Shown: positions 19,837 to 30,726 of the stretch, piece by piece
Numbering within the stretch: position 1 is the stretch's first letter
How the letters are laid out: every line of letters begins with the position of its first letter
Source: Gammaproteobacteria bacterium
GTDB taxonomy: Bacteria > Pseudomonadota > Gammaproteobacteria > Steroidobacterales > Foliamicaceae
Assembly (NCBI GenBank): GCA_009844425.1
Contig: VYBN01000011.1
Coordinates: 1-64,000, forward strand
Reading direction: 5' to 3'
Length of the DNA: 64,000 nt
The notes under the pieces: generated by a model
Seen by the model: the letters and a program-made list of their open reading frames with translations, nothing else
Told to the model about the DNA's origin: nothing
Database searches by the model: none
Translations under genes and position numbers: made by a program

Positions 19837-21282
19837 CCCGCCCCCTGCCCAGAACTCATCCGCCGCGTCTGCAGACTCCGCCAAGCGCGTTTCCAGTTCA
19901 TCGGCCCGGTCTCGCAAACGCGCCTCCTCCTCCGCACGGTCGGCGATATCCGCCTCGGCCCGCTCGTCCAGTCGCGGGATCGATAGGCACCGCACGTCTT
20001 CAACCTCAATATGGGGAATGCTTGAGCCATATGGCAGAGCCTTTACGCGTGGCCGCCCAAGAGTGGGATGGGTCATCGCCACAAGCAGGTACCCCGAACG
20101 GCACCGGGGGTCCCGCGGCGCAATGCGGATGATGTCGTCCGAGATCACTTTGTTCTCGTGCAACTTGCCACTCAACATAGCCGAACCGTTGAGCCCGTAA
20201 ATCTGACCCGATCGGGCCAGGAGAACCCAACCGCGCTCTACCCTCCCGTTGTGCGGATCGCGAAAATCCCCGTCAGCGATTCGCTTCGTGATGTCGGGAT
20301 TGATCTCGAACAGAGCGGAACTGTCGAGGAATTCCACGCCATCGCGCGCCGCCACACGACGAAACCGTGTGGGCAGCCACACGTCGAATCCAAGTTCGCC
20401 GATCTCGTTCCAGCTCCTCGCTTCCTGAGCCAGGTGATCTTCGAGTGCCTTAACGGCAGGGTTGTGGTGCCACGCATCCATGCGCCGCCTTGCGGAGGAA
20501 ATGGCGCCGGCGCCGAATATGAAGCCCGTCTCTCCAATGTCCGTTGCCTCGAAGGCGTCGAAATATCGCTCGAACAGCTGCTCTGCCTCAACCGTCAGCA
20601 GGTACGCACGATCCCGGAGATCCAGGATCTCCCTCGCTTTCACACCAAACCGAGCCCGTATCCGATCATCCACATGGACAACAGGAAGTGAATTCAGATG
20701 ATGCGTCTCAAGGTGCTTGATAATGTGCCCGTATTCCGCCGCCTTCATCATCTTGCGCACGGTAGGGGCGCGCAGGTACGCGTATATCCAGCCCCACCAT
20801 TCCTGATCTATTGCGTTGATCCTCAGTAGATCATGGGAGATCAGGATGTCTTTCGTCGTCTCGTGCGCCAGGGTCGCGCGGCCGACATTGCCGGAGCAAG
20901 TCACGAGAATCTGCCCGCTACTTACAAACCGTCTCCTATGATCGCGCGTCTTTTCTACGGATAACCACTTCCGCGGTGTCGGACGCACGTCATAAACCTG
21001 GGTCGCCGTCAGGAAAGGTGTTCCGTGCTCACGACCGATTTGTATTCCCTTGAGCCGCGACGGCTGCCAAGTTCGCGCGACGGTACTGAGCGGAATCCAG
21101 CCCGTCGGCTTGGACTCGATCGCCAGCCGTGTCGCATGCCCTTCTCCGAGATAGGTTGCCGCCTCAAGTCTTCGTTCCGCCCGAAACAATAGCGAGGCCT
21201 TGAGCGACGCCGACCGGACCGAGTGCCAGGGCCACTCCGTCCGGAACTCCTGAGGCGGACTCAGCCTTGCTCGTAGAGCCAC
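19798..21282 (-). CDS. Type I-like restriction specificity subunit (HsdS-like)
   Basis: Two target-recognition-like halves; adjacent to and overlapping the methylase gene. Confidence 0.65.
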   Translation of the reverse strand: MALRARLSPPQEFRTEWPWHSVRSASLKASLLFRAERRLEAATYLGEGHATRLAIESKPTGWIPLSTVARTWQPSRLKGIQIGREHGTPFLTATQVYDVRPTPRKWLSVEKTRDHRRRFVSSGQILVTCSGNVGRATLAHETTKDILISHDLLRINAIDQEWWGWIYAYLRAPTVRKMMKAAEYGHIIKHLETHHLNSLPVVHVDDRIRARFGVKAREILDLRDRAYLLTVEAEQLFERYFDAFEATDIGETGFIFGAGAISSARRRMDAWHHNPAVKALEDHLAQEARSWNEIGELGFDVWLPTRFRRVAARDGVEFLDSSALFEINPDITKRIADGDFRDPHNGRVERGWVLLARSGQIYGLNGSAMLSGKLHENKVISDDIIRIAPRDPRCRSGYLLVAMTHPTLGRPRVKALPYGSSIPHIEVEDVRCLSIPRLDERAEADIADRAEEEARLRDRADELETRLAESADAADEFWAGGGLFVAQRFDGVQG

Positions 21283-22954
21283 GATCTGAACGCCTGCGCG
21301 ATCTGTAGCGTGTTGTCGTCCACGACCTTTCGTTGCGTACGTTGCTTCGTGTAGATCGCCCTGCCGCTGTCATACTCCTTCCGGGTTTCGTTCACTTCCT
21401 CCACGATCTCGTTTCCGTGCCGATCACGAACGTACGTGACGTTTCCGCGTTTGTCGTGGCCAATGTGGTTTGCAATCGCCATGAACACTTCGTAGTCGTT
21501 GATACGCCCCGCAGCGGTTTCCACGGCGACCTCCTCGGCGGACTTCCGCTCGAGCACGAGCACGCTCGTTTGGATGCTGACGTGAGGCTGAAAGGTATCC
21601 GGGTGCAGGTCGATGCTTGCCAGGATACGCGTGTTGCGCAGTATCCACTCACGGACGTAGCCCAGGCCCGGCGATCCGAGAATGCCATCCGGGAGGACAA
21701 TGGCGCAGCGACCCGTCCCCGGCTTCAGGAATCGTACGCAACGTTCGATAAACAGAATCTCCGGAGGCTGTGAAGCTTGCACGGCTTCAGTACGAATCCA
21801 CCTGTCATCCTCATTGTCGTACTGCCAGACATGGCCCAGATCATAGGCCTCCAGAATCGTCGGATCGTCGATCGGAATCTTGGATCCGAACGGAGGGTTC
21901 GTAAAGATCAGGTCAACCCGACCAAACAGATCTCGCGCCCGAAGCTCGTCCTCCCAGGTAACAGGGGACTTGAGCGAATTCGCCTGAAACAGCCCGCCCG
22001 CGGCGTAAAGAACTCTCCCCGGTCACCGCGCAGATTCGATCCGACGATCTCCTCGTAGGCTCTTCCCTTGACGTCGACATCGCTTTCCAGGAGGGAATAC
22101 ATTTGCATCTGGCTTACGATGTACGCCAAAACCTCCGGGTTCAACTCGATAGCCTCGTTCTCTCGGAAGATCGTGAGGAACTCTGCCTTCACCTGGTCGA
22201 AAAGGTGGTCCAGTCTCCTCTTCGCCCTGAGTCGGCCGTTGAGCCCGTGCCGTTCCTTCGACGTTGCATAGAACTGGATTTCGTCCGAGGTCCGCTCGTC
22301 GTGGATTTTGCAGAAGATAATCTTCAGCAATTCCCAAAACGCCTCGGGCTTCTGCAAGCCCTGGTTGCCTGCGATGTAGTTGTGGCAACGGCGAAAAGCG
22401 AAAAGTAGCGCGTCCGACGATGCGGCTTTCAACTGGTCGAAACGCGGTCGTTCGGCTTCGTCCTCTGAGCTTCCTTGACTCGGAATGTCCGGGATTTCCT
22501 CGAAACGGACCTTGCCGTCGGCGTCAACACGCCTGTAGCAGATTCGCTCGACGCCGTTGGTCCACATTCCGTACGCGACACTCGGGCAGGCAGCCATATA
22601 GCTGTGCAACTGTCCCACCCCGTCCTTTCGGCTTGTTGGCTTGATCTTCCGCGATTTGCATTCGACGATGATCCTCGCGCGGTCTTGATCGTGAGCGTCC
22701 CCCTCGTCGAAAATCACGAGATCGGCACGCGGCCTGCGGGTTCCGAGCCGCAGCATGAATTCGACCGAGATGTCACTTTTCCGGTAATCGTACTCGCGCA
22801 CCAGGGATTTCGCGATTTCTTGTCGAACGTACTCCTCAGCTGTCTCCGAGCGCTGTGTGACCCCGTCGATATAGTCCAGTACCTTGCCCTGCTGAACAAT
22901 GACCGCCGTCGGACGAACCACGCCTGCCCGTTCCTTGTGCCCTTCCGTCGCCAC
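21261..22954 (-). pseudogene. Nuclease-like N-terminus plus N6-adenine methylase (HsdM-like), frame broken by a probable internal deletion
   Basis: N-terminal ORF ends after GRAYEEIVGSNLRGDRGEFFTPRA; another frame resumes GLFQANSLKSPVTWEDELRARDLFGRVDLIFTNPPFGSKIPIDDPTILEAYDLGHVWQYDNEDDR. Confidence 0.8.
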
Positions 22955-22963
22955 GCCTTCCCG

Positions 22964-23407
22964 CTAGGCGTCGTCGCTTGACTTGGCCTTGAGAGCGATG
23001 CTCAGCGCCTCTCGCGCAGACAGGATTGGGATGCCCTCTACATCACCAAGCGCCAGCATGTCACTCCTGTCCCCGGAAACCACCAGCTCCGCATTACCGG
23101 CAACCGCCACTGCCAGAATGGGATCGTCCTTGGGGTCCGGAGACCTCTTGGTCACTGGAACTCCGCTCAGTACTACTGCGTGCCGATGAATCGCGGCAAC
23201 CATCTGCGCCGCTTCGTCCGAATCTACGAATTTGCGTAACCGCGGACGGGCGAGAACATCGGTGACTTCGTCGATCTGAGCGTCGGATGTAACCAGTTCG
23301 ATGTCGTTCCGCAGCCAGGCCTGATAGAGCTCATCCGGCGGTGTGTTCTTGGTGATTAGTGCGCAGACGAGAATGTTCGTGTCAAGGACGACGCGCACGC
23401 GCGGCAT
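22964..23407 (-). CDS. PIN-domain toxin
   Basis: VRVVLDTNILVCALITK, DPKDDPILAVAVAGNAELVVSGDRSDML. Confidence 0.85.
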   Translation of the reverse strand: MPRVRVVLDTNILVCALITKNTPPDELYQAWLRNDIELVTSDAQIDEVTDVLARPRLRKFVDSDEAAQMVAAIHRHAVVLSGVPVTKRSPDPKDDPILAVAVAGNAELVVSGDRSDMLALGDVEGIPILSAREALSIALKAKSSDDA

Positions 23408-23708
23408 CCACTTCGCTGTCGATTAACTCCATGATCTCCTCCTGATCGGAAGTCGCGACCCTGTCCTTGACACGACTGATTGCCGCAACCGAACTCAGAA
23501 TTCCCAGAACCGCCGAACCAACATCCTCCGCGGATAGATCTTTGCGTCCCGGCTTGAGCGCTGCGGCGCGGCAGCTCCCGGCGTGCGCCAGATTCTCTGC
23601 GGTTGCCTTGCTCATTCGCAATTCAACTGTGATCTCGCTATCCGACGCGGACTGCGACGCCAGATGAACAACCCACCGGCTTGGCGACGGATTCCTGACT
23701 GATGCCAT
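23382..23708 (-). CDS. Putative antitoxin of the PIN pair
   Basis: Small ORF overlapping the start of the PIN gene on the same strand. Confidence 0.6.
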   Translation of the reverse strand: MASVRNPSPSRWVVHLASQSASDSEITVELRMSKATAENLAHAGSCRAAALKPGRKDLSAEDVGSAVLGILSSVAAISRVKDRVATSDQEEIMELIDSEVDAARARRP

Positions 23709-23787
23709 GACTCAACTGGATATTCCGAATCCGTTCAAGTATATACGCTGCCGGCGCCGGAAGTTGAGTCGCCCTTCGCGGGCCTCG

Positions 23788-25008
23788 TCAGGAGGCGCCG
23801 GCTACCTTTGGATGGGGGATCCGCGGCATCCAGAGCAGGGTTGCCAGCCCCAGCACCGCCGCCAGCGCGCCCCAGTACACGGTGGCCGTGGTCAGGCCGA
23901 TCGACTGGGCCCAGCCTCCGAGCGCCGCGCTGCCCAAAGCCACGCCGCCGAAAGCCACGACGCTCCACAGGCTCATGACGCGGCCCCGGTACTTTTCTTC
24001 CACTACGGCCTGCGTGAGCGTCTGCGATCCCACGCCGCAAATGGTCAGGGCGCATCCGAAGAACGGCAGCTGCAGCATGGCGAGCCAGAAATTGCCGGTA
24101 AAGCCGAAGGCAACGATCAGCAGGCCGGCCATGGCCACGCAAATGGCGGCCGACGTGCGAAGCTGCTTCAGGTCCTTGTTCCGGGCCACCCAGAAGCCAC
24201 CCGCGACCGCTCCCACACCGAAAGAGGAAATCAGCAGCGACATTCCGTCGCTCCCACGTTGAAAGACTTCGTCGGCGTACGGCGCCATGAGCTCGAACAG
24301 CGCCCGTCCGAAGGTGGCGCCAATAAACACGAGAACAAGGTAGTAGCGGATCGCGGGATGGCGCAGGGTGTAGCTGACGCCGTCGCGCAGCAGGCGGGCC
24401 AGTCCGATCTGCCTTTCCAGTTCGCGCGCCACCGGCTGCAGCTTCATGCCCCAGAGCACCCAGGCCATGCCCAGGAAAGTAGCCGTGCTGATCGCGAACG
24501 CCGGCGCCAGGCCGAAGAACTTGATGATGTAACCGCCGAGCACTGGACCGATGACGCGCGCCACGTTGAAGCTGACCGCCCCCAGGCCCACGGCGCTCGC
24601 CAGTTGCATGGAGGGAACCAGGTTGGCCATCAGGGCCAGGCGCATGGGCGTATAGCCGCCGCTGAACACGCCGAAAGACAGCGCCAGCAGGAACAGCGCG
24701 GCCGGTGTCATCAGGCCCAGGGCCGACAGGCCGAACAGGCCGGCGGTAACGCTGATGTTGAGCACATTGAAGATCTGCGCCGCCCTGCGCCGATCCCAGC
24801 GGTCGGCGTATGCGCCGAATACCGGTCCCAGCACGGCCACCGGGAAATATGCCGCAAACGCAACGGCCGCGACGAAAAATTCGGATTCCGTCAGCTGCCA
24901 GGCCTGCCACCCCAACGACAGCCGCAGGATCCAGAGTCCGTGCGTCGTGACGGTGCTGCCGATCAGAAAGCGGCGGTAGGCGGGCGTGGATAATGCGGAG
25001 CTGGACAT
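23788..25008 (-). CDS. MFS transporter
   Basis: Multiple hydrophobic segments; GPVFGAYADRWDRRRAAQIFNVL; start set at MSSSALSTPAYRRF. Confidence 0.88.
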   Translation of the reverse strand: MSSSALSTPAYRRFLIGSTVTTHGLWILRLSLGWQAWQLTESEFFVAAVAFAAYFPVAVLGPVFGAYADRWDRRRAAQIFNVLNISVTAGLFGLSALGLMTPAALFLLALSFGVFSGGYTPMRLALMANLVPSMQLASAVGLGAVSFNVARVIGPVLGGYIIKFFGLAPAFAISTATFLGMAWVLWGMKLQPVARELERQIGLARLLRDGVSYTLRHPAIRYYLVLVFIGATFGRALFELMAPYADEVFQRGSDGMSLLISSFGVGAVAGGFWVARNKDLKQLRTSAAICVAMAGLLIVAFGFTGNFWLAMLQLPFFGCALTICGVGSQTLTQAVVEEKYRGRVMSLWSVVAFGGVALGSAALGGWAQSIGLTTATVYWGALAAVLGLATLLWMPRIPHPKVAGAS

Positions 25009-25136
25009 GCCGGGGGGCCGATTGCCTGGCGGAGTTCGCGGCGTGAGGTGGGCCGTGATCGGTTGCTGCCGGGCCAAATGGGCGAGCGAGTGAGTATGAT
25101 GCGCGCAGCGTGAATTGTCCACGCCGGACCAAGCCC

Positions 25137-26003
25137 ATGAGCCGACCCCCCAAAATATCGCTGGAGTTCTTTCCGCCACGCACGGAAGAATTGATCGCAA
25201 TGCTGGAAGCTTCGCTCAGGCGCCTGTTGCCGTACGGTCCGCTGTACTGCACGGTTTCCTATGGCGCGGGCGGTTCGACGCGGGAGGGCACGGCGCGCTG
25301 GGTGCGGCGGATCCGCCAGGACTTCGGCATCGATTGCGCACCCCACCTGACCCACGTCTCGCACACCCGCGACGAGGTGCGGGAAATCGTGCGGGGCTAC
25401 GTCGCGCAGGGCGTGCGGAGGATGATCGCGTTGCGCGGAGACATCCCGGCGGACGGTATTCCGGACAAAGTGCGCAAGCGTGGCTATTCCTCGACGGTGG
25501 AGTTGATCGCCGACCTGAGGGTCGAGGGAATTAACGAGGTCATGGTAGGCACGCACCCCGAGCACGGCGGTGGCGACAGCGCCAGTTTGCGCCGGCACCT
25601 GGAGTTCGTTAAGCAGAAGCTCGACGCCGGCGCCACCCTGGCCATCACCCAGTTCTTCCTCGATAACCACAGGTACTATCGGCTGCGCGACGTTTTCGCG
25701 GGAGCGGGTATGGAGCACCTGCTGGCGCCCGGCATCATGCCCCTGCATAACTACAGGCAAGTGTTTTCGTTTGCCGGCAAGACCCACGTGGAGGTTCCGT
25801 CCGCGCTGCGCGACCGTTTTCAACGGGCCGGGGAGAATCCCGATGCGGTCAGGCAAGTCGCCGAGGGTTTCTCGCTGGACCAGGTCCGGGACCTGGCGGA
25901 CAACGGCGTCGAGCGTTTTCACATCTACACGATGAACCGGGCGCCGTTGACCGCGGCCATCTGCGAGACCCTCGGATTGAGCGCCCCGGGAACGCAGTCG
26001 TGA
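25137..26003 (+). CDS. metF: Methylenetetrahydrofolate reductase
   Basis: [50 protein letters not shown]. Confidence 0.92.
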   Translation: MSRPPKISLEFFPPRTEELIAMLEASLRRLLPYGPLYCTVSYGAGGSTREGTARWVRRIRQDFGIDCAPHLTHVSHTRDEVREIVRGYVAQGVRRMIALRGDIPADGIPDKVRKRGYSSTVELIADLRVEGINEVMVGTHPEHGGGDSASLRRHLEFVKQKLDAGATLAITQFFLDNHRYYRLRDVFAGAGMEHLLAPGIMPLHNYRQVFSFAGKTHVEVPSALRDRFQRAGENPDAVRQVAEGFSLDQVRDLADNGVERFHIYTMNRAPLTAAICETLGLSAPGTQS

Positions 26004-29000
26004 ACACGACACCAGCCCGGGCCGAGGCCCTGGGCGAACTGATCCGCAGCCGAATCGTTTTCATCGACGGGGCGATGGGCACGCTTGCCCAGACCCTGGA
26101 TTTGTCCGAGGAGCAATACCGGGGCAGCGAGTTCGCCGACTGGCCCCAGGCGCTGAAGGGCAACCATGACCTGCTGTGCCTGACCCAGCCGCACTTCGTG
26201 CGCGAAATCCACGACTCCTATATCGAGGCCGGGGCCGACATCCTGACCACCAACAGCTTTACCGCCAATGCGCCATCGCAGGCGGACTACGGCCTTGAGG
26301 ACCGGGTCGCCGACATCAACCGCGCTTCGGCCAAGATCGCCCGCGAGGCTGCGGACGCGGCCCAGCGGCGCGACGGGCGGCCGTATTTCGTGGCCGGCAG
26401 CCTGGGCCCCACCAACCGAACCGCCTCGCTGTCGCCGCGCGTGGAGGACCCCGGCTACCGGGCGACCGATTTCGACCAACTTGCGGCCACCTACGAGATC
26501 GCCACCCGTGCGCTGATTCAGGGCGGCGCCGACCTGCTGCTGATCGAGACCATCTTCGACACGCTGAATGCCAAGGCGGCGCTGTACGCCATTGCGCGCG
26601 CCGGCGAAAGTGTGGGGCGCACGCTGCCCGTCATCGTTTCCGGCACGATTACCGACGCTTCGGGCCGGACGCTGTCGGGCCAGACCGTGGAAGCCTTCTA
26701 CAACTCCATCCGGCACGCGCCCATGACCGCCATCGGACTGAACTGCTCGCTGGGCGCGACCGAGCTGCACCCACACATGCGCGAACTGTCCAGGGTCGCC
26801 GAGCTGCCCGTGAGCGTGCACCCCAACGCCGGTTTGCCCAACGAACTGGGCGAATACACCGAGTCGCCGGAGGAGATGGCGTCCACGCTCGAAGCGATGG
26901 CGAAGGAGGGGCTGCTGAACCTGGCCGGCGGCTGCTGCGGCACAACGCCGGAGCACATCCGGGCGATGCGCGAGGCGCTGGCGGGCATCAGCCCGCGCAC
27001 GCCGCCCGCGCCGCCGCGGATCACCCGGCTGGCCGGGCTGCAGCCGCTGAACATCGACGACAGCACCGGCTTCGTTCACGTGGGCGAACGCACCAACGTT
27101 ACCGGTTCGGCGATCTTCCGGCGGCTCATCGAGGCGGACGACTACTCCGCCGCGGTGGAGGTGGCGCGCCAGCAGGTCGAGGCTGGCGCCAACCTGCTGG
27201 ACGTGAACATGGACGAGGGCTTGCTGGACTCCGAGGCCGCGATGCGCCGCTACGTCAACCTGCTGGCCGCCGAGCCCGACATCTCGCGGGCGCCCGTCAT
27301 GGTCGATTCTTCGCGTTTCGAAGTGCTGGTTGCCGGCCTGAAATGCCTGCAGGGCAAGGGCGTGGCCAATTCCATCAGTCTCAAGAACGGCGAGCAGGAA
27401 TTCCTTGACCAGGCGCGCGAGATCCGGCGCCTGGGCGCGGCCGTGATCGTCATGGCCTTCGACGAGAAGGGCCAGGCGGAGAGCGTGGAGCAGCGGGTCG
27501 CGATTGCCGAGCGCAGCTACAGCCTGCTCGTGGAAGAGGCCGGCTTTCCGCCGGAAGACATCATCTTCGACCTGAACATTTTCGCCGTAGCTACCGGGAT
27601 CGAGGAGCACGACGACTACGGCCGCGCTTTCATCGAGGCCACCGGCCTGGTACGCGAGCGGCTGCCAGGCGTACATGCCAGCGGCGGTGTCAGCAACCTG
27701 TCGTTCTCGTTCCGCGGCAACAATGCGGTGCGCGAGGCGATGCACTCGGTGTTCCTGTATCACGCCATCGCCGGGGGCATGGACTTCGGGATCGTCAACG
27801 CCGGTCAGTTGGCTGTGTACGAGGACATCCCCACGCGGCTGCGCGACACGGTGGAGGACGTGATCCTCAACCGCAGCCCGGGCGCGGGCGAGCGGCTGCT
27901 GCAATTGGCGCAGGAATACCAGGGGCAGGGCGGGCGGCAGGACCGCGACGAACAGGAGTGGCGCGCCCTGCCGCTGGAGGAGCGGTTGAGCTACGCGCTG
28001 GTGCACGGGCTGGACGCCCACGTGGTGGAAGACACCGAAGCCGCCCGGCAGAACAGCGAACAAGCGCTGGACGTGATCGAGGGCCCGCTGATGGACGGCA
28101 TGAACACCGTGGGCGACCTGTTCGCCACCGGCAGGATGTTCCTGCCGCAGGTGGTCAAGTCGGCCCGGGTCATGAAGAAGGCCGTGGCCCATCTCATCCC
28201 GTTCATAGAACAGGAGGGCAGCGGCGTGTCGAGCCGCGGGCGGCTCGTGGTCGCCACGGTCAAGGGCGATGTCCACGACATCGGCAAGAACATCGTGGGC
28301 GTGGTGCTGCAGTGCAACGGCTACGAGGTCATCGACCTCGGCGTGATGACCCCCTGCGAGGAGATCCTGGACACGGCGGTCAGGGAAAAGGCCGACTACA
28401 TCGGTTTGTCCGGCCTGATCACGCCGTCGCTCAACGAAATGGTGCACGTGGCCGGCGAAATGCAGCGTCGCGGCATGGACCTGCCGCTGCTGATCGGCGG
28501 CGCCACCACCTCGCCTCGGCACACGGCGCTGAAGATCGATCCGGCCTACGAAAACGGCGTGGTGTACGTGAAGGACGCGTCCCGTGCGGTGGGGGTGCTG
28601 GGTGAACTGAGCGGCGCCGGGCGCGACGCGTACCTGCGCGGCGTCGCCCGCGACCTGAAGCGCCGCCGTGAGCAGCCGGCCGGCAAGCGCCGTCGCGAGG
28701 ACCTGCTGAGCCTCGAGGAGGCGCGGGGCAACCGGCTGGAGATCGACTGGGGCGCGGAACCGCCGGTCGAGCCCGCACGCACCGGCGTTGTCGAACCGCT
28801 TTCGCCGACGCTGAAGGAACTCTACGGCTACATCGACTGGCAACCCTATTTCGCGGCCTGGGAGATGCACGGGAAATTTCCCCAGCTTCTGGACGACGCG
28901 CAGAAGGGTGAGGCCGCCAGAGAACTCTGGGACGACCTTCACCGCTTGCTGATCGAACCGATCAGGGCCGGCGAGATCGATTTCCCGGCGGCGGGCGTTG

Positions 29001-29689
29001 CCGGAATATTCCCGGCCGCGTCCGAAGAAGACGACATCGTATTGTTCGACGACGAATCACGGGATACGGAACTGGGGCGCATTCACGGCCTGCGCGAACA
29101 GCGGCGCATGCCGCCCGGCAGACTCAATACCGCGCTGGCCGATTTCGTGGCGCCAGCAACTGCGGGCGGCGACTGGGTGGGGATGTTCGCGGTCACTGCC
29201 GGGGGCGAGCTGGACGAGACGATAGCGAAGCAGGCCGGCGGCAGGGATCCGACCGACGATTACGGCGCCATCCAGCTCAAGGCGCTGGCCGACCGGGCCG
29301 CGGAGGCGTTCGCGGAGTATCTGCACGAGAAGGTGCGCAGGGAGTTCTGGGGATACGCGAGCAATGAGTCCTTGGGCAACGAGGACCTGATAGCCGAGCG
29401 CTACCGGGGCATTCGTCCCGCGCCCGGTTACCCGGGCTGTCCGGACCACAGCGAGAAGGAACTCATCTGGCGCCTGCTGGACGTCGAGCGGCGCATCGGC
29501 GCGCGCCTGACCGAGTCGTACGCGATGTGGCCGGCCGCCACGGTGTCGGGCTACTACTTCGCCCATCCCCGGTCCCGCTACCCGAATATCGGACTGATCG
29601 GCGACGATCAGCTCGCCGACTACGCCCGCCGCAAGAAGATCACGCTGGACGAAGCTCGCCTCTGGCTGGCGCCCAACCTTCCCGGCTGA
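26000..29689 (+). CDS. metH: Cobalamin-dependent methionine synthase
   Basis: [66 protein letters not shown]-terminal activation domain. Confidence 0.97.
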   Translation: MNTTPARAEALGELIRSRIVFIDGAMGTLAQTLDLSEEQYRGSEFADWPQALKGNHDLLCLTQPHFVREIHDSYIEAGADILTTNSFTANAPSQADYGLEDRVADINRASAKIAREAADAAQRRDGRPYFVAGSLGPTNRTASLSPRVEDPGYRATDFDQLAATYEIATRALIQGGADLLLIETIFDTLNAKAALYAIARAGESVGRTLPVIVSGTITDASGRTLSGQTVEAFYNSIRHAPMTAIGLNCSLGATELHPHMRELSRVAELPVSVHPNAGLPNELGEYTESPEEMASTLEAMAKEGLLNLAGGCCGTTPEHIRAMREALAGISPRTPPAPPRITRLAGLQPLNIDDSTGFVHVGERTNVTGSAIFRRLIEADDYSAAVEVARQQVEAGANLLDVNMDEGLLDSEAAMRRYVNLLAAEPDISRAPVMVDSSRFEVLVAGLKCLQGKGVANSISLKNGEQEFLDQAREIRRLGAAVIVMAFDEKGQAESVEQRVAIAERSYSLLVEEAGFPPEDIIFDLNIFAVATGIEEHDDYGRAFIEATGLVRERLPGVHASGGVSNLSFSFRGNNAVREAMHSVFLYHAIAGGMDFGIVNAGQLAVYEDIPTRLRDTVEDVILNRSPGAGERLLQLAQEYQGQGGRQDRDEQEWRALPLEERLSYALVHGLDAHVVEDTEAARQNSEQALDVIEGPLMDGMNTVGDLFATGRMFLPQVVKSARVMKKAVAHLIPFIEQEGSGVSSRGRLVVATVKGDVHDIGKNIVGVVLQCNGYEVIDLGVMTPCEEILDTAVREKADYIGLSGLITPSLNEMVHVAGEMQRRGMDLPLLIGGATTSPRHTALKIDPAYENGVVYVKDASRAVGVLGELSGAGRDAYLRGVARDLKRRREQPAGKRRREDLLSLEEARGNRLEIDWGAEPPVEPARTGVVEPLSPTLKELYGYIDWQPYFAAWEMHGKFPQLLDDAQKGEAARELWDDLHRLLIEPIRAGEIDFPAAGVAGIFPAASEEDDIVLFDDESRDTELGRIHGLREQRRMPPGRLNTALADFVAPATAGGDWVGMFAVTAGGELDETIAKQAGGRDPTDDYGAIQLKALADRAAEAFAEYLHEKVRREFWGYASNESLGNEDLIAERYRGIRPAPGYPGCPDHSEKELIWRLLDVERRIGARLTESYAMWPAATVSGYYFAHPRSRYPNIGLIGDDQLADYARRKKITLDEARLWLAPNLPG

Positions 29690-29700
29690 CCCTGGCAGCG

Positions 29701-29760
29701 AACCCGGGAGCGAGGGCATGTCCCTCGCGGCGTCCCGCCCTCGTGGAAGGCGGGACGCCT
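29701..29760. terminator. Two consecutive hairpins between convergent metH and prmC
   Basis: GCGAGGG-CATGT-CCCTCGC (29710-29728) and GGCGTCCCGCC-N9-GGCGGGACGCC (29729-29759). Confidence 0.65.
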
Positions 29761-29779
29761 TCCCACCCAGGTCCCGCCT

Positions 29780-30634
29780 TCAATCGCCGCTTGGCTTCCG
29801 GGCCGCGGTGACGCGTTCGTGGCCCGCCAGGTCGCGATGGGTGACCGGCGCCTTGAGTCCGGCGCGGCGCATCAGTGAACGGACCGCCGCGCCCTGGTCC
29901 GCGCCGTGCTCCACCGCCAGCGTTCCGCCCTGTTCCAGGTGCGCCGGCGCTCCGGAAATGACCAGACGCAGTTCCCGCAGGCCGTCCGGTCCGCCGTCCA
30001 GCGCCGCAAGAGGCTCAAAGCACAGCGGCGGGTCGCCGCACAGGGCCGACTCCACGTACGGCGGATTGCACGCGATGGCGTCGAAGCGCCGGCCCTCCAG
30101 CGGACCGTACCAGGGCCCCCGAACGAAGCGCACCCGACCTGGCGCAAGCCCGGCGGCGTTTCGCCGCGCGACGGCAAGCGCCCGTTGGGAATTGTCGGTC
30201 GCGATGAGCTGCGATTCAGGCAGGGTGAGGGCCAGCGCGACAGCCACCGCGCCGCAGCCGGTCCCCAGGTCCAGTATCCGCGCAGTACGGTTGGTCGAAT
30301 CGACGCCGTCCCGGATGACCTCCACCAGCAACTCGGTCTCCGGCCGGGGCACCAGCACGTCGCGGCTGATCTCGAATGCCAGCGAGAAAAACTCCCGGCG
30401 GCCGATGATCTGCGCCAGAGGTCTTCCGGCGCCGCGTTCGGCCAGCAGCGCATCGAATTGTTTCATGGCCCCGCTTTGCGGCCCTTCCTCCCAGCGCGAG
30501 TAAAGCACGGTGCGGTCGACGCCGAGTACATGCGCCAGCAGCAACTCGGAATCCAGCCGCGCACTGTCGCTGACGCTCTCAAGACGCCTCGCCCCTTCGC
30601 GCAAAAGGGAACCCAGACTTCGCACCGCCGGCAT
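29780..30634 (-). CDS. prmC: Peptide chain release factor N5-glutamine methyltransferase
   Basis: RPLAQIIGRREFFSLAFEISRDVLVPRPETELLVE; DLGTGCGAVAVALAL; FDAIACNPPYV. Confidence 0.92.
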   Translation of the reverse strand: MPAVRSLGSLLREGARRLESVSDSARLDSELLLAHVLGVDRTVLYSRWEEGPQSGAMKQFDALLAERGAGRPLAQIIGRREFFSLAFEISRDVLVPRPETELLVEVIRDGVDSTNRTARILDLGTGCGAVAVALALTLPESQLIATDNSQRALAVARRNAAGLAPGRVRFVRGPWYGPLEGRRFDAIACNPPYVESALCGDPPLCFEPLAALDGGPDGLRELRLVISGAPAHLEQGGTLAVEHGADQGAAVRSLMRRAGLKAPVTHRDLAGHERVTAARKPSGD

Positions 30635-30726
30635 CGCCCTATTGTCCCCGACCTGCCGCCCTGGAGCGTCGCCAGTATTGTGTTCTCGGCGCTTCCCGCC
30701 ATAATGCGGCCTCAGGATTCACCACC

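Noticed and set aside
25925-28942. 1005-aa minus-strand ORF opposite metH
   Set aside because: Pure high-GC shadow ORF; metH on the plus strand carries all expected motifs.
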